Positions 1 to 11,163 of a stretch of DNA of 64,000 nt are shown here, piece after piece. The notes under the pieces were generated by a model. That model ran no database searches, was not told where the DNA came from, and saw only the letters and a program-made list of their open reading frames with translations. Source of the stretch: Isoetes taiwanensis. Its lineage: Eukaryota; Streptophyta; Lycopodiopsida; Isoetales; Isoetaceae. Position numbers and translations under genes: made by a program. Within the stretch, counting starts at the first letter, position 1; each line of letters begins with the position of its first letter. The stretch covers positions 6,244,745-6,308,744 of the forward strand of contig JAJEKV010000039.1 of the NCBI GenBank assembly GCA_021234155.1, read 5' to 3'.

Positions 1-260
1 TTGCAATTCAAACTCTCATAGCATGAGAAGTTGCAGAATGTATCCTTTGGTTTATACCATGATGATTTCACACTAGGTAGGTATTTCCAGCCATATACAA
101 TCTCCTCCAATATAGTTGGGTCCTCTAAATTTAGCACTTGATTACAACATGTAGCAAACAGTTTTTTCAAGTTCACTAATTCCAAGATTCTATTAACATA
201 CAATAAGTGTATGTATATGAATCTTATAGGATTATCCCTTACTATTTTCATACGTCCCAT
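1..260 (-). CDS. Penelope-like RT ORF (ORF2), N-terminal part, cut by window edge
   Basis: An open minus-strand frame runs from a Met codon at 260 to the left edge (86 codons, no stop). It aligns with the start of the RT ORF at 27812-29963. Shared landmarks are a GW(K/R)Y block, a YKP block about 12 residues further on, and a short hydrophobic stretch before them. The frame stays open upstream to about 335 and is preceded by a pyrimidine-rich stretch ending in TTGACAG, a plausible splice acceptor. ORF1 of the same copy lies just upstream (480-2061), so gene order is ORF1 then RT. The catalytic RT motifs would lie outside the window. I infer a divergent subfamily of the same element as the 15-19 kb and 28-32 kb copies. 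Confidence 0.6.
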   Translation of the reverse strand, partial: MGRMKIVRDNPIRFIYIHLLYVNRILELVNLKKLFATCCNQVLNLEDPTILEEIVYGWKYLPSVKSSWYKPKDTFCNFSCYESLNC

Positions 261-479
261 GTAGGAGATAAGAGATTTAGACACAATCTGCAATATTTGG
301 AAAAAGTTTCTGTCAAATAGATAAAAACAGCATATTTACACCAGTCTCAAACATCATACAACTGTTTAAACAAAATTTCCAACTGACATTGCCAATTCAA
401 AGTGAAGTATCTTGCGTATGTAACAAGTCTCTCACATATATGCTTTCGTTTCAAGCTTATTAACCATACGGCACTTCTT

Positions 480-2061
480 TTAGTTGTTCCAACCATAATT
501 CAGATTTCTGGGTCTTAGTGGCGAAGTTCCATCATCTGGTGGCTGCATTTGAGTAGGTGTGTTCCCCACAACTTCAACACTGGCAGATGATGAACTACCC
601 GGCCATGGTCTGCCTCTGCCTCTACCTCTAGTATTTTGCCTAGGCTGTGAAGGCGGTGGTCTACTTCCTCGGTGGAATGATCCCTCTACCCAATGTATAG
701 TTTCCCCTTCCACGGTATCCTCCTCTATTGGGTGGTGGATATGAACTGGGCTTTTGTTATTCCAGCCTGCTCCTCTAGCTCTCCCTCTAGAGCCATGTCT
801 ACCTCCACCTCTATTTCTCTTTGAGGGTGAAGATGGGTTCTCATTCATGTCCCTTGGTCTCTTTTGCATGACAGGCGTATTAAACTCAGAAAAACTAGCA
901 GGTTTTATTAGTCTTTCTATATACCTCAAACCACTTTCATTGTTACTTTGGCCGAACAACACTGCATTTGGGTTTGTGATATATTCCAAAAGCCCTTCCA
1001 TCATAAATTTCCTAGTGAAATGGAATACTAGGCATTCTTTGAATAATGGCCTCTATTCTTTGGATTCTTGGTCGGTTTATAAATTGGCTCCACCTAGAGA
1101 TTACAGATTCACCTCTAAAAAATTTTTCCACATTATTCATCATATACCATATTATGTGATCAAACCACACCACTCCTTTGTACGTACAAGTTTTTAGAGG
1201 GTGTGGGCATCTACAATATGGTCTCTTCCAGTTTGGCCATCTGTTTTCATATTCCAAAGCTTTGCCTCTATTTTTTCCGGTTGGAATTTCCTTTTTTGTA
1301 AGGGCCAACATTGATTCAGCAGGACACTTATTGGTATCAAACATAGCCAAATTATACCTTGTTATAGGTGTCTCTCTATCAAAGATTGTTGTACCCTTAC
1401 GCGCAAAATTAGCATATTTCTCCATCCACACAGAAGAGGTTGAGTTATCATCCTCTATTCCTCCCAAATAATAGTAAGCCTCAATTGGAATTGGGGCTAA
1501 CAAATTGAAGGAATAGAGTTTCCATGGTTTATGGTCTTTTTCTGCAACCCATTGCTCTACCAACCTCCTGGGTACCACTGGCGTAGGGTATCTCTTAAAG
1601 AACAAGTAATGGTCATTTTGTTTATTAAGCTGTTCATCTGCAAATTCCCTGGAAATAGCCTGTGCCTCTTCATCAAGCTTAATCCCTTTTAATTTTGGAT
1701 TCATACCATCAGATGTGATTTGTGCTGCGCTATCCATCTGCTCATCATCTCTATAAAACATTAGTGGATAGTTCTCTCCATTAGCTAGTTTTTGTTCTTT
1801 TAGTTTTTCCAATACTCTCATGCATCTATCAATTTCAATACGGTCATCTTCTACAATATCTGATAAGTTGGTTTCAAATGTCTTCAATAGTTGAAGAACA
1901 TTTTCACCCTTTCTATAAGCGTAAAAGAGTTTGAACCAATGAGATGCATCTAAATTGATCAAAATGGAAAGATCATTTTCATCCAGATTATTCTCTCTAT
2001 TCAGAATAAACTCATGCAAACCTGGAGCATCAGCAATCAGTACCATAATAGTTTGAATCAT
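480..2061 (-). pseudogene. PLE ORF1 protein, divergent copy with frameshifts
   Basis: Two minus-strand frames (2061-1012 and 1004-480) together match the 539-codon ORF1 at 30237-31856. One frame ends in a stop at 1012 and the other resumes 7 bases later in another frame, so this copy is frameshifted. Homology also continues upstream of 2061 to about 2140 across a run of A residues where the frame slips again. Conserved with the other copy are an APIxxEA block, a Cys-x-Cys...Cys cluster followed by W(F/L)DHxIWYxMNN, and a KP-x-x-F block. The C-terminal third is basic and RGG/RGR-rich, suggesting nucleic-acid binding. I recognise no known family. Whether the frameshifts are biological or consensus errors cannot be told from one copy. 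Confidence 0.65.
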
Positions 2062-2285
2062 CGGGCTTGGAACCCATAAATTTTCTCCATATCCAATGTT
2101 TTTTTAACTTTCGAGGAAACCATTCCGTCCTTGCCTCACCATCTTAGGAATCTAAGCCATAAGCCATTGTATTAGATATAATTCTCACAATAAATCCCAA
2201 ATTCATGCAAAAACTAACTTATATAGACAATGCCCATGATAATAATAATCATAGAGCATTAGGTGGTAACCGGTCCGGTCGATTT

Positions 2286-4069
2286 ATATGTATGTATATA
2301 TATGCCATTTTAGCAACCCCCTATAAGGGATCCATATTCTAGTTAGCCATGCAAAAAATCTTACCATGGGGGTGAGTATTTATATCTTTCCATACCATAA
2401 ATTTAAGCACCTTGCTTTTTGTACCTTTGAGTCAAATGCACAAATCCAAGCATGATTCTAAATTGATCTACACTTAAATTTTATCTTCTCGTATCCGGTG
2501 GGGAAAAGCTAACCCGCCACCATCCAAAACCAAAGAACATGTGTTAGTACGGATGCATGGAATGGGAAGGCAGTGTCAATGCTTTTTATGAAACCCCCTT
2601 GTTATCGGTGTCAAGGATAACAACAAGTATTTAAGGTAGTCTTAATCAATCATGCTATGTGTTGACTCAAATTATCATTTCGAGTTATACCCTTAAACCC
2701 ATAATGTTATGCAAGAGCTTCTATGAAAAACCTTGTTAATCTATGTCAACAACATTTAACAATTTACTAACAAAGTCTTCTCTTAAATGCTTATCCTTAT
2801 GCATTTTAGCTGATATTGAGCGTTTATGCCAATAATATACCTAGTACTTTGTGTATTTTGTTTCTATTTGCCTTAACCCATAACTTGGTTCCGAGCATTA
2901 CATTTTATCGGTCGGCTCTACCAAATAGGTTCAAGGAATTTAATATCACGATTGCACCACTCAAGTCTAACTTCTTTGTACCTCCTTCCCATGATTTCGA
3001 TCACAATTCTATCTCATATTTCATAATTTATACAACCCGGCTTCCAATCATTCTATCTCATAATGTCTAACTTTGATTATCGTCTTGGAGATGTTTCGGG
3101 TCTTCTTCTATTTCCATATAGCTTGAATCTCCCATCTCTTTTCGCACGTGATCCATGGACTCGGTTCCTTATTCGCTGAAATTTATCATATTAGCATAGT
3201 CCTATGATATTACATGTATTAATATAAATGCTTCCAATCATTTCATCCGAAATTCACGAGCTTGTATGCGAATTATTAACTAGAGTCCTTACATAATCCT
3301 TGTGGCCCAATTCCTAATAGATATTCTATGCATCGATTGTGAACACGGTTCACGGAGTAAGCAAACGAAAAATCTGAGCGATTATATCATAAATTGGTTG
3401 ATTAAGAACTTGTGTTCTCCAATCCACCAAATAATTTTTCTAACCTGCAAATAGATGCTGTATCCTACACTGGTGCCGATACTGCTAAATCCCAGCACTT
3501 CAAGGTTCAATCCACAATCATGTAAGCCGATTGTGCCTCAAGGCACTTCGGACGGCCTGCTTTGTTTTGATCTGAGGTGTTTTGGGAAATCGGCCATGTA
3601 TTTGGCTCCCAATATGGGCTTAATAGCATGCTTGGGATTCTTTCCTATCTGGTCCAAACGCTAGGGTTTTGCCATATGGCTGACCCTTTGATCCAAAATG
3701 TTTTTAATTTTAAAAGAACCATGTAATATACAAGCACTTTCTTCAGCAAATCATATAAATTAGGAACTTATGTAGTAGTCATTAACTTATCACTGGATAT
3801 CAAGCATATGTATGTCCAGAACCCATATGTCAGAACCCATATTCTTACTGGGCTTATACTTCAATTTCTACAAGCCTTTTAACTAGATAATTTTTATATC
3901 CGACATTTTTTTCCATAAGAGCACCCGGTACATTTGCATTTTCAATCGCTTTCTTAACTATGTTCACAAGCCTTTGTACCGAAAAACCGTTCTTCTTGAA
4001 CACCCCTACTGTTTTATTTATTTCTTCTAGGAATTCCTCCGGACGATTACATAAATACAGCAATAAAAT
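2286..4069 (+). repeat. Left arm of PLE inverted repeat
   Basis: The reverse complement of this stretch matches 5543-7311 almost end to end, with scattered substitutions and one diverged patch near 3340-3400. On the minus strand it holds the last 72 or so RT codons (3854-4069), then about 1.57 kb of non-coding sequence. Homology stops in a TATGTA-rich run at 2286. Confidence 0.85.
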
Positions 4070-5521
4070 CACTTGGGGGATCATAAGATTATAACATTGG
4101 CTAATTTTTCTATTAGACGCCAACTGTATGTATTGGATAAATGGGAACTGAAGCAACCTCCTCTTATCGAATTTGGTCGTTATGTAAGATCCGTGAGGCT
4201 TGGTCAATGACACGCACATGCATATTCAGGAAATTACATCTCGGTAATCCCATATCATATTGGGGAAATAATTGGGGTGCTTCTTCCTTTTTTATGTCCA
4301 GAAATTCCAATGGGTAAATCCAGTATGGGTTGTCTGCATTCCTCGGTTGTGCTGGGTCCACAAATAAATCCATCTGCGGGTTATTGAATATACTTAAATC
4401 ATCCATATATCTAAATGCATCCTTGAACAGAATGAGATATTCAATCTTTCCCAATCTTGTCAATCTCTTAATGAAGTTGATTTCATAGAACATGAGATAA
4501 ATATTACACCACAATGGTGAACATGAAAATCCCATTGGGATGCCTCTAACTTGCCTCCATACTCTGTCTCCTACCTGGACATAACAATTGGTAAGTAGGT
4601 AGTTGTTTATTGTCACCAGTTCTTCAAGAGTTATCTCAAAGCTATTTTTGGTTGTCGGGATGCTATTTCTCCATGTATATTTACATGAAGATCCCCCAAA
4701 CCCAATTAACCTTTGAGGATACTTTATTTCAAAAACTTTTGAGAAGAGCTTTTCACATATAGTTGTGATCCCATCATCACCAAACAATGGTATAGATTCA
4801 TAGCACCTTGCTATATCTGTTGGACCATGTATGGTGTATGTTCTACAGTAGATTGGTGGAGATAGATCTATTGTTGAATTAATCCACCACAAAGATCTAG
4901 TTTTTATTCCCATAAATCTTCTTATTGTGGTGTCCAATTGGTAGCATATCTCATTGAGTGTTGGTATAAATGATTTTATGACTTAAAGTAATTAGAGGCG
5001 AGCCATATTAGAGAATAAACAATCGATGCATTTGTCAACCATCTAAATTTTTTCTTGTGGGCTTTATACGTTCCCATTAAATATGGTAGCCCCAAGTTTT
5101 CAACCTTTAAATTTCTAGCAATATTTTTCATGTCTTGTAGACATTTATCTCTAATTGCTAGTGGTGATCTTGGGAACCCATCTTCATCCACACATATGTC
5201 AAAGTCTGGGCTACCAACTCTTTTTAAGGCCAACTTTCTCATGTAATTCTTGCAAATGAATACCGGTGTGTTATCTGCCTTATCTGCTCCAGATATAAAT
5301 AAATGTTGTTGTAACCATCTTTTTTCAGCTATTGCATCATATGTTATCGATTTTTCAGGAATCCGAATTCTTTTTCTTTTATTCGAGCTTCCTTCTTGCA
5401 CTGAATGCTTGATTTTGCCTTTGATAAATGACTTAGCCCTTTCAAGTTTTTCTGGGCATATTTTTCCCACTTTTCTTTCCAAATATACTATTGTTTGCTC
5501 CCATGCTCCAAGTACTTCCAT
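3854..5521 (-). pseudogene. Penelope-like reverse transcriptase, N-truncated and frameshifted
   Basis: Three minus-strand frames in order (5521-4976, 4937-4164, 4219-3854) make up one RT. The visible motifs are ADKADNTP, a YKAHKKKFRW block, DIARCYESIP (motif A, catalytic Asp), GIPMGFSCSP (motif B), FRYMDDLSIF (motif C, Asp-Asp) and a FLD/FLNM block. This set (D-[IV]-T/A-x-C-Y-x-[NS]-IP, GIPMG, RYxDD) is typical of Penelope-like RTs. Frame breaks lie near 4975 and 4215. The N-terminal ~140 residues of the intact relative, including its Cys-x-Cys region, are missing because the copy is truncated at about 5542. No GIY-YIG endonuclease motif follows the RT. Confidence 0.75.
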
Positions 5522-5542
5522 AATTACATTGCCTTTATTAGG

Positions 5543-7311
5543 TTTTATTGCTGTATTTATGTAATCGTCCGGAGGAATTCCTAGAAGAAATAAATAAAAC
5601 AGTAGGGGTGTTCAAGAAGAACGGTTTTTCGGTACAAAGGCTTGTGAACATAGTTAAGAAAGCGATTGAAAATGCAAATGTACCGGGTGCTCTTATGGAA
5701 AAAAATGTCGGATATAAAAATTATCTAGTTAAAAGGCTTGTAGAAATTGAAGTATAAGCCTGTAAGAATATGGGTTCTGGACATATGGGTTCTGGACATA
5801 CATATGCTTGATATCCAGTGATAAGTTAATGACTACTACATAAGTTCCTAATTTATATGATTTGCTGAAGAAAGTGCTTGTATATTACATGGTTCTTTTA
5901 AAATTAAAAACATTTTGGATCAAAGGGTGACCATATATGGCAAAACCTAGCGTTTGGACCCGGATAGGGAAAGAATCAGGCATGCTATTAAGCCCATATT
6001 GGGAGCCAAATACATGGCGATTTCCCAAAACACATGTATCAAGCAGTCGGTAGAATGCCTTGAGGCAATCGGCTTACATGATTGTGGATTGAACCTTGAA
6101 GTCTTTGGGATTTAGCGATGCTCGGCACCGGTGTAGGATCTGACATCTATTTTTGTGTTAGAAAAATTATTTGGTGGATTGGAGAACACAAGTTCTTAAT
6201 CGACCCGAATTTATGATATAACTATGCATATTCCATGTTTATTTACTCCGAGGCGTGTTCCCAATCGGATGCATAGAATATCTATTGGGAATTGGGCCAC
6301 AAGGATTATGTAAGGACTCTAGTTAATAAGTGATACAAGCTCGGGAATTTGGATGAAATGATTGGAAGCATTTATATTAATACATGTAATATCATAGGAC
6401 TATGCTAATATGATAAATTTCGAATAAGGAGGCTGAGTCCATGGATCACGTGCGGAAAAGAGATGGGAGATTCAAGCTATATGGAAATAGAAGAAGACCG
6501 AGAACACATCTCCAAGGCGATAATCGGGTTAGACATTATGAGATAGAATGATTGGAAGCGGGTTGTATAAATTATGAAATATGAGATAGAATTGTGATGA
6601 ATAAAATCATGGGAAGGGGTACTGTCAAAGTTAGACTTGAGTGGTGCAATCGTATATTAAATTCGCCCGGACCTATTTGGTAGCCCCGGTGATAAGCTTT
6701 AAATGCTCGGAACCAAGTTATGGGTTAAGGCAAATAGAAACAAAATACACAAAGTACTAGGTATATTATTGGCATAAAGCGCTCAATGCTTTGTAAAATG
6801 CATAAGGATAAGCATTTAAGAGAAGACTTTGTTAGTAAATTGTTAAATGTTGTTGACATAGATTAACAAGGTTTTTCATAGAAGCTCTTGCATAACATTA
6901 TGGGTTTAAGGTTATAACTGGAGCGGATAATTTGAGTCAACACATAGCATGATTGATTAAGACTACCTTAAATACTTGTTGTTATCCTTGACAAGATAAC
7001 AAGGGGGTTTCATAAAAGCATTGACACTGTCTTCCCATTCCATGCATCTGTACTAACACATGTTCTTTGGTTTTGGATGGTGGCGGGTTAGCTTTTCCCC
7101 TGGATGAGAAGAATAAAATTTAAGTGTAGATCAATTTAGAATCATGCTTGGATTTGTGCATTTGACTCAAAGGTACAAAAGCAAGGTGCTTAAATTTATG
7201 GTATGGAAAGATATAAATACTCACCCCCATGGTAAGATTTTTTGCATGGCTAACTAGAATATGGATCCCTTATAGGGAGGTTGCTAAAATGGCATATATA
7301 TACATACATAT
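5543..7311 (+). repeat. Right arm of PLE inverted repeat
   Basis: This is the inverted counterpart of 2286-4069. The inner junction is sharp: at 5543 the sequence switches from the RT 5' part (minus strand) to the inverted RT 3' part. Several arm differences are CAG/CTG changes, such as GTGCTGGG against GTCTTTGGG near 6104, but true divergence is also present. Confidence 0.85.
5548..5757 (+). pseudogene. Penelope-like RT C-terminal fragment (inverted copy)
   Basis: This 69-codon plus-strand frame is identical in translation to the C-terminus encoded at 3854-4060 on the minus strand. It is the coding tip of the inverted, strongly 5'-truncated PLE copy. It has no RT catalytic residues and is not a gene by itself. 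Confidence 0.8.
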
Positions 7312-7339
7312 ATCCTATTATATATATAGATATGAGGGT

Positions 7340-9058
7340 GGTTACATAGGGGGGTGTTACATATCCATATCGATCTCGGCCGTCCATTTTTTAAGGTGGC
7401 AGTGTGTCATGATCTGGATGTGGCATGCACAACATGTCTTGACTGTTGGATCAAAAGGGAAGGATAAATCATAGCCCTTGAATTTTTTAAGGAAGGTGCA
7501 AAGAAGGTCCCTCAAAAGTGCTTTTTGGTGCAACCAATCTCAGCCATTGGATCAAAAGGGGGAGGTGAAATCTTGGACATTGAATATTTTATTTAAATGC
7601 AATTTTTTATTAGAGGAGGTGAGGTGACACCGTTATTTAATAAAAAAAGTAGTGATGTGACACCAACATTTATGAGTGGACTTTCTCGGAAGCTTCCTTT
7701 CTATAATCATCTTCAAGGGCGCAGTAACTTGATGAGGGTTGGGATGAAGGTGGGACCCATGCAGTTGGATTCCTCTGTCGAGAGCTTTTTAAAGAGTGGT
7801 GCCTTGGCATCATTCTGTCATAGTAAGACTCAATGTGATCGAATATTGAGAATCTTCATGGAATCTTACAGAATCTATTATAATTTAGGAGAATCTCCGA
7901 GAATCTTCATGGGATCTTAGAGAATCTAGAGGAATCTCATTGGAATATTAGGGAATCTATGGGAATCACAAGAGAATCCTTGAGAATCTAAGGAATCCAA
8001 GGGAATCTTCATAAAATATTTTAGAACATAGGGGAATGTTGGTGGAATCTTGGAGAACCTGGGAACTCTTTGTAGGAACTAGAGAATATACATAGAATAC
8101 TAGGGAATCTTGGAGAGTCTATAGGAATGTTGAGAAATCTAAGTAGGAAACTGAGGAATCTTCATAGGAACTTGGAGAATCTATGGGAATCTCGATGGAA
8201 TCTTAGATAATCTAAGGGAATCTTGATGGAATCTTGGAGAATCTAAAGGAATCTTTGTAGAGTCCAATGGAACCTAAGAGAATCTTTGGAGTATATAGGA
8301 ATCTCAGGAGAATCGCTAAGAACCTTCATAAAATCTTTGACAATTTAGGGGAATCTTGATGGAACCTTGAAGAATCTAAAGGAATCTGTATAGGATCTTA
8401 AATAATCTAAGAGAATTGATATGGAATTTTTAGGAATCTAAGAGAATCTTTGGAGAATCTTTGAGGACCTAGGGCAATCTAAAGGAATCTCCATAAAATC
8501 TTTCAGAATTTAAGGGAATCTTGATGGAATCTTGGAGAATCTCGAGCCTACATAGAATCTATGGGAATCTTGGAAGAATCTTTGGAGATCCACAAGAATC
8601 TAAGTGGATTTTAATAAAAATTTTGAGACTTCAAGGGAATCTTGATGGAATCTTGAAGAATCTAGAGTAATCTTTATAGAATCTAAGGGAATCTAGGGGT
8701 AACCTACATAGAACCTTGACAAACCTGGAGGAATCTTGGAATATTCTTTAGAAATCTAGAAGAATCTCAAGAGAATCTTAGGGAGCCTATGGAAATCTTA
8801 AAAGAATATTTGAAAATCTAGGAGAATCTAAAGGAATATCTATAGAATCTTATAGAATCTCGAGGATTATCAAGGGATCTTGTGGAATATACGGGAAAAT
8901 TGATGGAATCTCAAAGAATCTAGGGGAATCTTTACATTACTTTAGAGAATGCAAGAGAGTCTTTATAGAATCTTCATTAGATGGCTCTGCATTTGGCTTC
9001 TCGTCGAATTTGTACACTCTCTCATAGTACAACCACTTGTATATATATATAGAGAGAG
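7340..9058 (+). mobile_element. Composite repeat element, copy 1 (module + GAATCT array + TA tail)
   Basis: The unit has three parts: a ~500-bp module (7340-7845), a degenerate GAATCT array (7846-8975), and a tail holding TTTGGCTTCT, CGAATTTGTACA, CTCATAGTACAA and CACTTGTATAT followed by a TA/GA microsatellite. The same order recurs at 60373-62265. The module contains GCCGTCCA, GTTGGATCAAAAGGG twice, and GAGGTGACACC/GATGTGACACC. There is no coding capacity and I see no terminal inverted repeats. Mode of movement is unknown; the TA-rich tail running straight into the next module in copies 2 and 3 suggests insertion into TA repeats or tandem growth. Confidence 0.6.
7846..8975 (+). repeat. Degenerate GAATCT array
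   Basis: About 1.1 kb in which GAATCT recurs roughly every 10-25 bases, usually as GGAATCT or AGAATCT joined by short linkers such as TAAGG, TGGAG or TCATA. All copies are in the same orientation. The spacing is irregular, so this is a decayed minisatellite, not a CRISPR-type array. Confidence 0.85.
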
Positions 9059-10192
9059 AGAATTACAAGGCCATGATACAAGTTCATGATACAAGTTCAA
9101 AGACTACAGCCAAACCCAGGTATCCAAAACCAGTTAGGCAAAGCCTACATCCAGGTTGAATTTATCGGTTCCTGTTTGTCATACAAGGAGAAGCTTAAGA
9201 GGCATTCTGTGCCATTTCCATATTTAGGCAATTTAGTGTTTAAATGTTTAGCCTGCAAGGTTACTATCATATGTTCAATAGGACTTTAACCTAGTGTTTC
9301 AATAGCTCAAAATGTCATAATATATCTTGTTAGCTAAGGATCGTGACAGGAACAGCAGATGTTCACCATATTTTATTTACCCAAACTTTGCCAATTCCTA
9401 ACTGTAGAGTATATACCTTTAGAGAAACTATGATAATTCAGAAGCAAAACGAAATCATATCATTCACTACAAGGTTATATTTAACTAAACAAAACATGAC
9501 ATATATATTCGAAATATCATCTTAAAGTAGTCATACATGATTGTCAATATGTTCTTAGATGTCAAAAAATCAAAAGGTAAGCTAGGTGCTGTAAACACCA
9601 TCTAGGGAGCATAGCTAAATATAACTCAAGGTCTTTGAAAGTTGCTTTCTGGATTCCTCTCGCACTTGCAGCAAAAAAGATCAGGATAGTAGTATGACCT
9701 GAACATCTTGTATAATAACCTCATTTGATAATAAGTAAGACTGCTAACTCTGATGGCCAAAACAACATTAAAAAAGCTTCTTTTGAACAGTAAGCATTCC
9801 TCCGAGTGTTCCAATTCCTTTTGCTTATCAAATACATGATAAAAGAGAGAGTATGTAGATGAAACACTGGTTACCTGCAGCAAAAAATCAACAATTAGCC
9901 AGAGATAAAGCTGATTTTGCTAGCAGGTAAGCAAAAGTATTCCATGGCTTAACGCCCTTCAACATTTTCAGAAACTCTGGTGATACAAAGAAAACAATAC
10001 TTAAAATAGAGGTGAATGGTAAAGATATACCCCCTTTATTGTTATATCAGCATAATAATGGACTATGTCCATGTACTTCTGTTGTTAGCATCAAAACATA
10101 ATAGAAGAACTACAACAGATTCATATTACCAAATCAGAGAATGTCGAGATCAATAAGGTAAGACTCTTATGCACTTTACCCTCCCCTTGTGT

Positions 10193-10582
10193 CTAAAGAA
10201 TGCATAAATACATAGTAAAAAAAACCTGATTCAGGGGCACTTCTCCATCTAGAGAGTCCTTGGTTTGGCTTGCTCCAGCATGGTTACTTTTAGATGCTCC
10301 AGGAAAAGTCTGGTCCAAGCTTGTGGCAATGGTCAGGTCCTGATGGCTCAGCACATACGGCTTTTTTCCACTCATCTGCCTCTTTTTTGCATAGATGTCT
10401 ATCCCGGCTTTCAGTGCCATTTCTTCCAATTCATGCTTTTTGACAGTGGCTCCTTCATTTCTTCCGGCAAAACCACAATCAACCCCAGCATTTTTAAGCA
10501 TTTCCAAAATGTCAGCCTTAGTTGGCTTTTTATTACCAGATCCTTCCACATTTCGATGTAAAGCTTTAGGCTTTTGAGCCAT
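10193..10582 (-). CDS. Coding exon of an unrecognised host gene (unit A)
   Basis: A minus-strand frame with protein-like composition. It holds a KKPTKADILEMLKNAG stretch, then a Lys/Glu-rich helix and a Ser/Thr-rich tail ending at GEVPLNQ, where GTTTTTTT could be a donor. The core repeats with few changes at 20774-21088 (B) and 33247-33564 (C). In B and C the N-terminal neighbour is different (an NPFFAKGK-type segment), because A has lost 1.84 kb just upstream. The frame start at 10582 in A is therefore likely a deletion fusion and not the native start. I do not recognise the domain; a SAP-like helix pair is only a guess. Confidence 0.45.
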   Translation of the reverse strand: MAQKPKALHRNVEGSGNKKPTKADILEMLKNAGVDCGFAGRNEGATVKKHELEEMALKAGIDIYAKKRQMSGKKPYVLSHQDLTIATSLDQTFPGASKSNHAGASQTKDSLDGEVPLNQVFFTMYLCIL

Positions 10583-10759
10583 AACAGAATCAGCCGCTTA
10601 GAATACATTGGCTTGAAAGCAAGAGAAAGCCATCGCTGAATCAAAGCAGAAAGTGAAAAATCCTTCATAGAGTGGCCAAATAGAGCTATTCCACAGAAAA
10701 AACATGTCAGAATAAAAATTATGACAAAGGAAAATGCCAACATTTGCATAACATCAGCT

Positions 10760-10866
10760 GACAGATCGTACTTCTTGGGCTTATCATAAGATACAACCCC
10801 AGTTGATTCAAAATATAATGCCCGACCTGTCAGTGTCAATCTCCCTTCAAGAAGTACCCAATCCAT
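10760..10866 (-). pseudogene. DUF639-like exon fragment (unit A)
   Basis: The minus-strand translation contains DWVLLEGRLTLTG then RALYFE..GVVSYDKPKKYDLS, which I recognise as the conserved block of plant DUF639 proteins, a membrane-associated family of unknown function. Homology stops around a GATGTTATG donor-like site at about 10760. Next on this strand is a hydrophobic stretch (10690-10750) with no DUF639 similarity I can name, and a possible further exon lies at 10900-11163. Only a small part of the ~700-residue family is visible, so I call it a fragment. The unit B copy (about 23175-23281) is broken by CAG/CTG-type changes. Confidence 0.55.
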
Positions 10867-11163
10867 ATCTCAATCACTGTCACAAAGGTTAATTCGAATT
10901 TAGGCAGGAATAATCACTAACCAGGCCAAGTGGATACGCCAACATGCTGAAGATATTAATGCACACTTTGAGAAGAACTCCAAAATCTGATATGCAAAGC
11001 CTGGCCCTAGCGGATGGTTGTCACGCCATGAAAAAATTAATGGCAGTATCTGCCCTCTTATCTTTGTGGCCCGATCTAGCTGCCCTACAAAGAGGAGCTC
11101 CTGTTGCAAGATTTGATAAGAATAAGCCCTATCTGCATTCAAATCTAAATTATCATTTAGCAT

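Larger units (their letters stand above)
2286..7311. mobile_element. Head-to-head pair of 5'-truncated Penelope-like elements
   Basis: A minus-strand copy (about 5542 down to 2286) abuts, at its 5'-truncated end, a shorter plus-strand copy (5543 to 7311). The plus copy repeats only the RT C-terminus and the long 3' non-coding tail. The result is an inverted repeat with arms of about 1.77 kb around a unique 1.47 kb RT core. Penelope-like elements are known to leave copies flanked by partial copies in direct or inverted orientation, and this fits. Next to the left arm, at about 2285, another copy begins (its ORF1 at 2061-480). Confidence 0.7.

Noticed and set aside
559-1471. Plus-strand frames opposite ORF1
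   Set aside because: Antisense shadows of the minus-strand ORF1, which has homologues elsewhere in the window.
7846-8975. GAATCT array as CRISPR-like or protein-coding repeat
   Set aside because: Repeat units are too short and irregular, spacers are not of constant size, and there are no cas genes or long frames.
9343-9525. A 60-codon frame repeated at 19921 and 32343
   Set aside because: Repeated only because the whole segment is triplicated; no coding signature.
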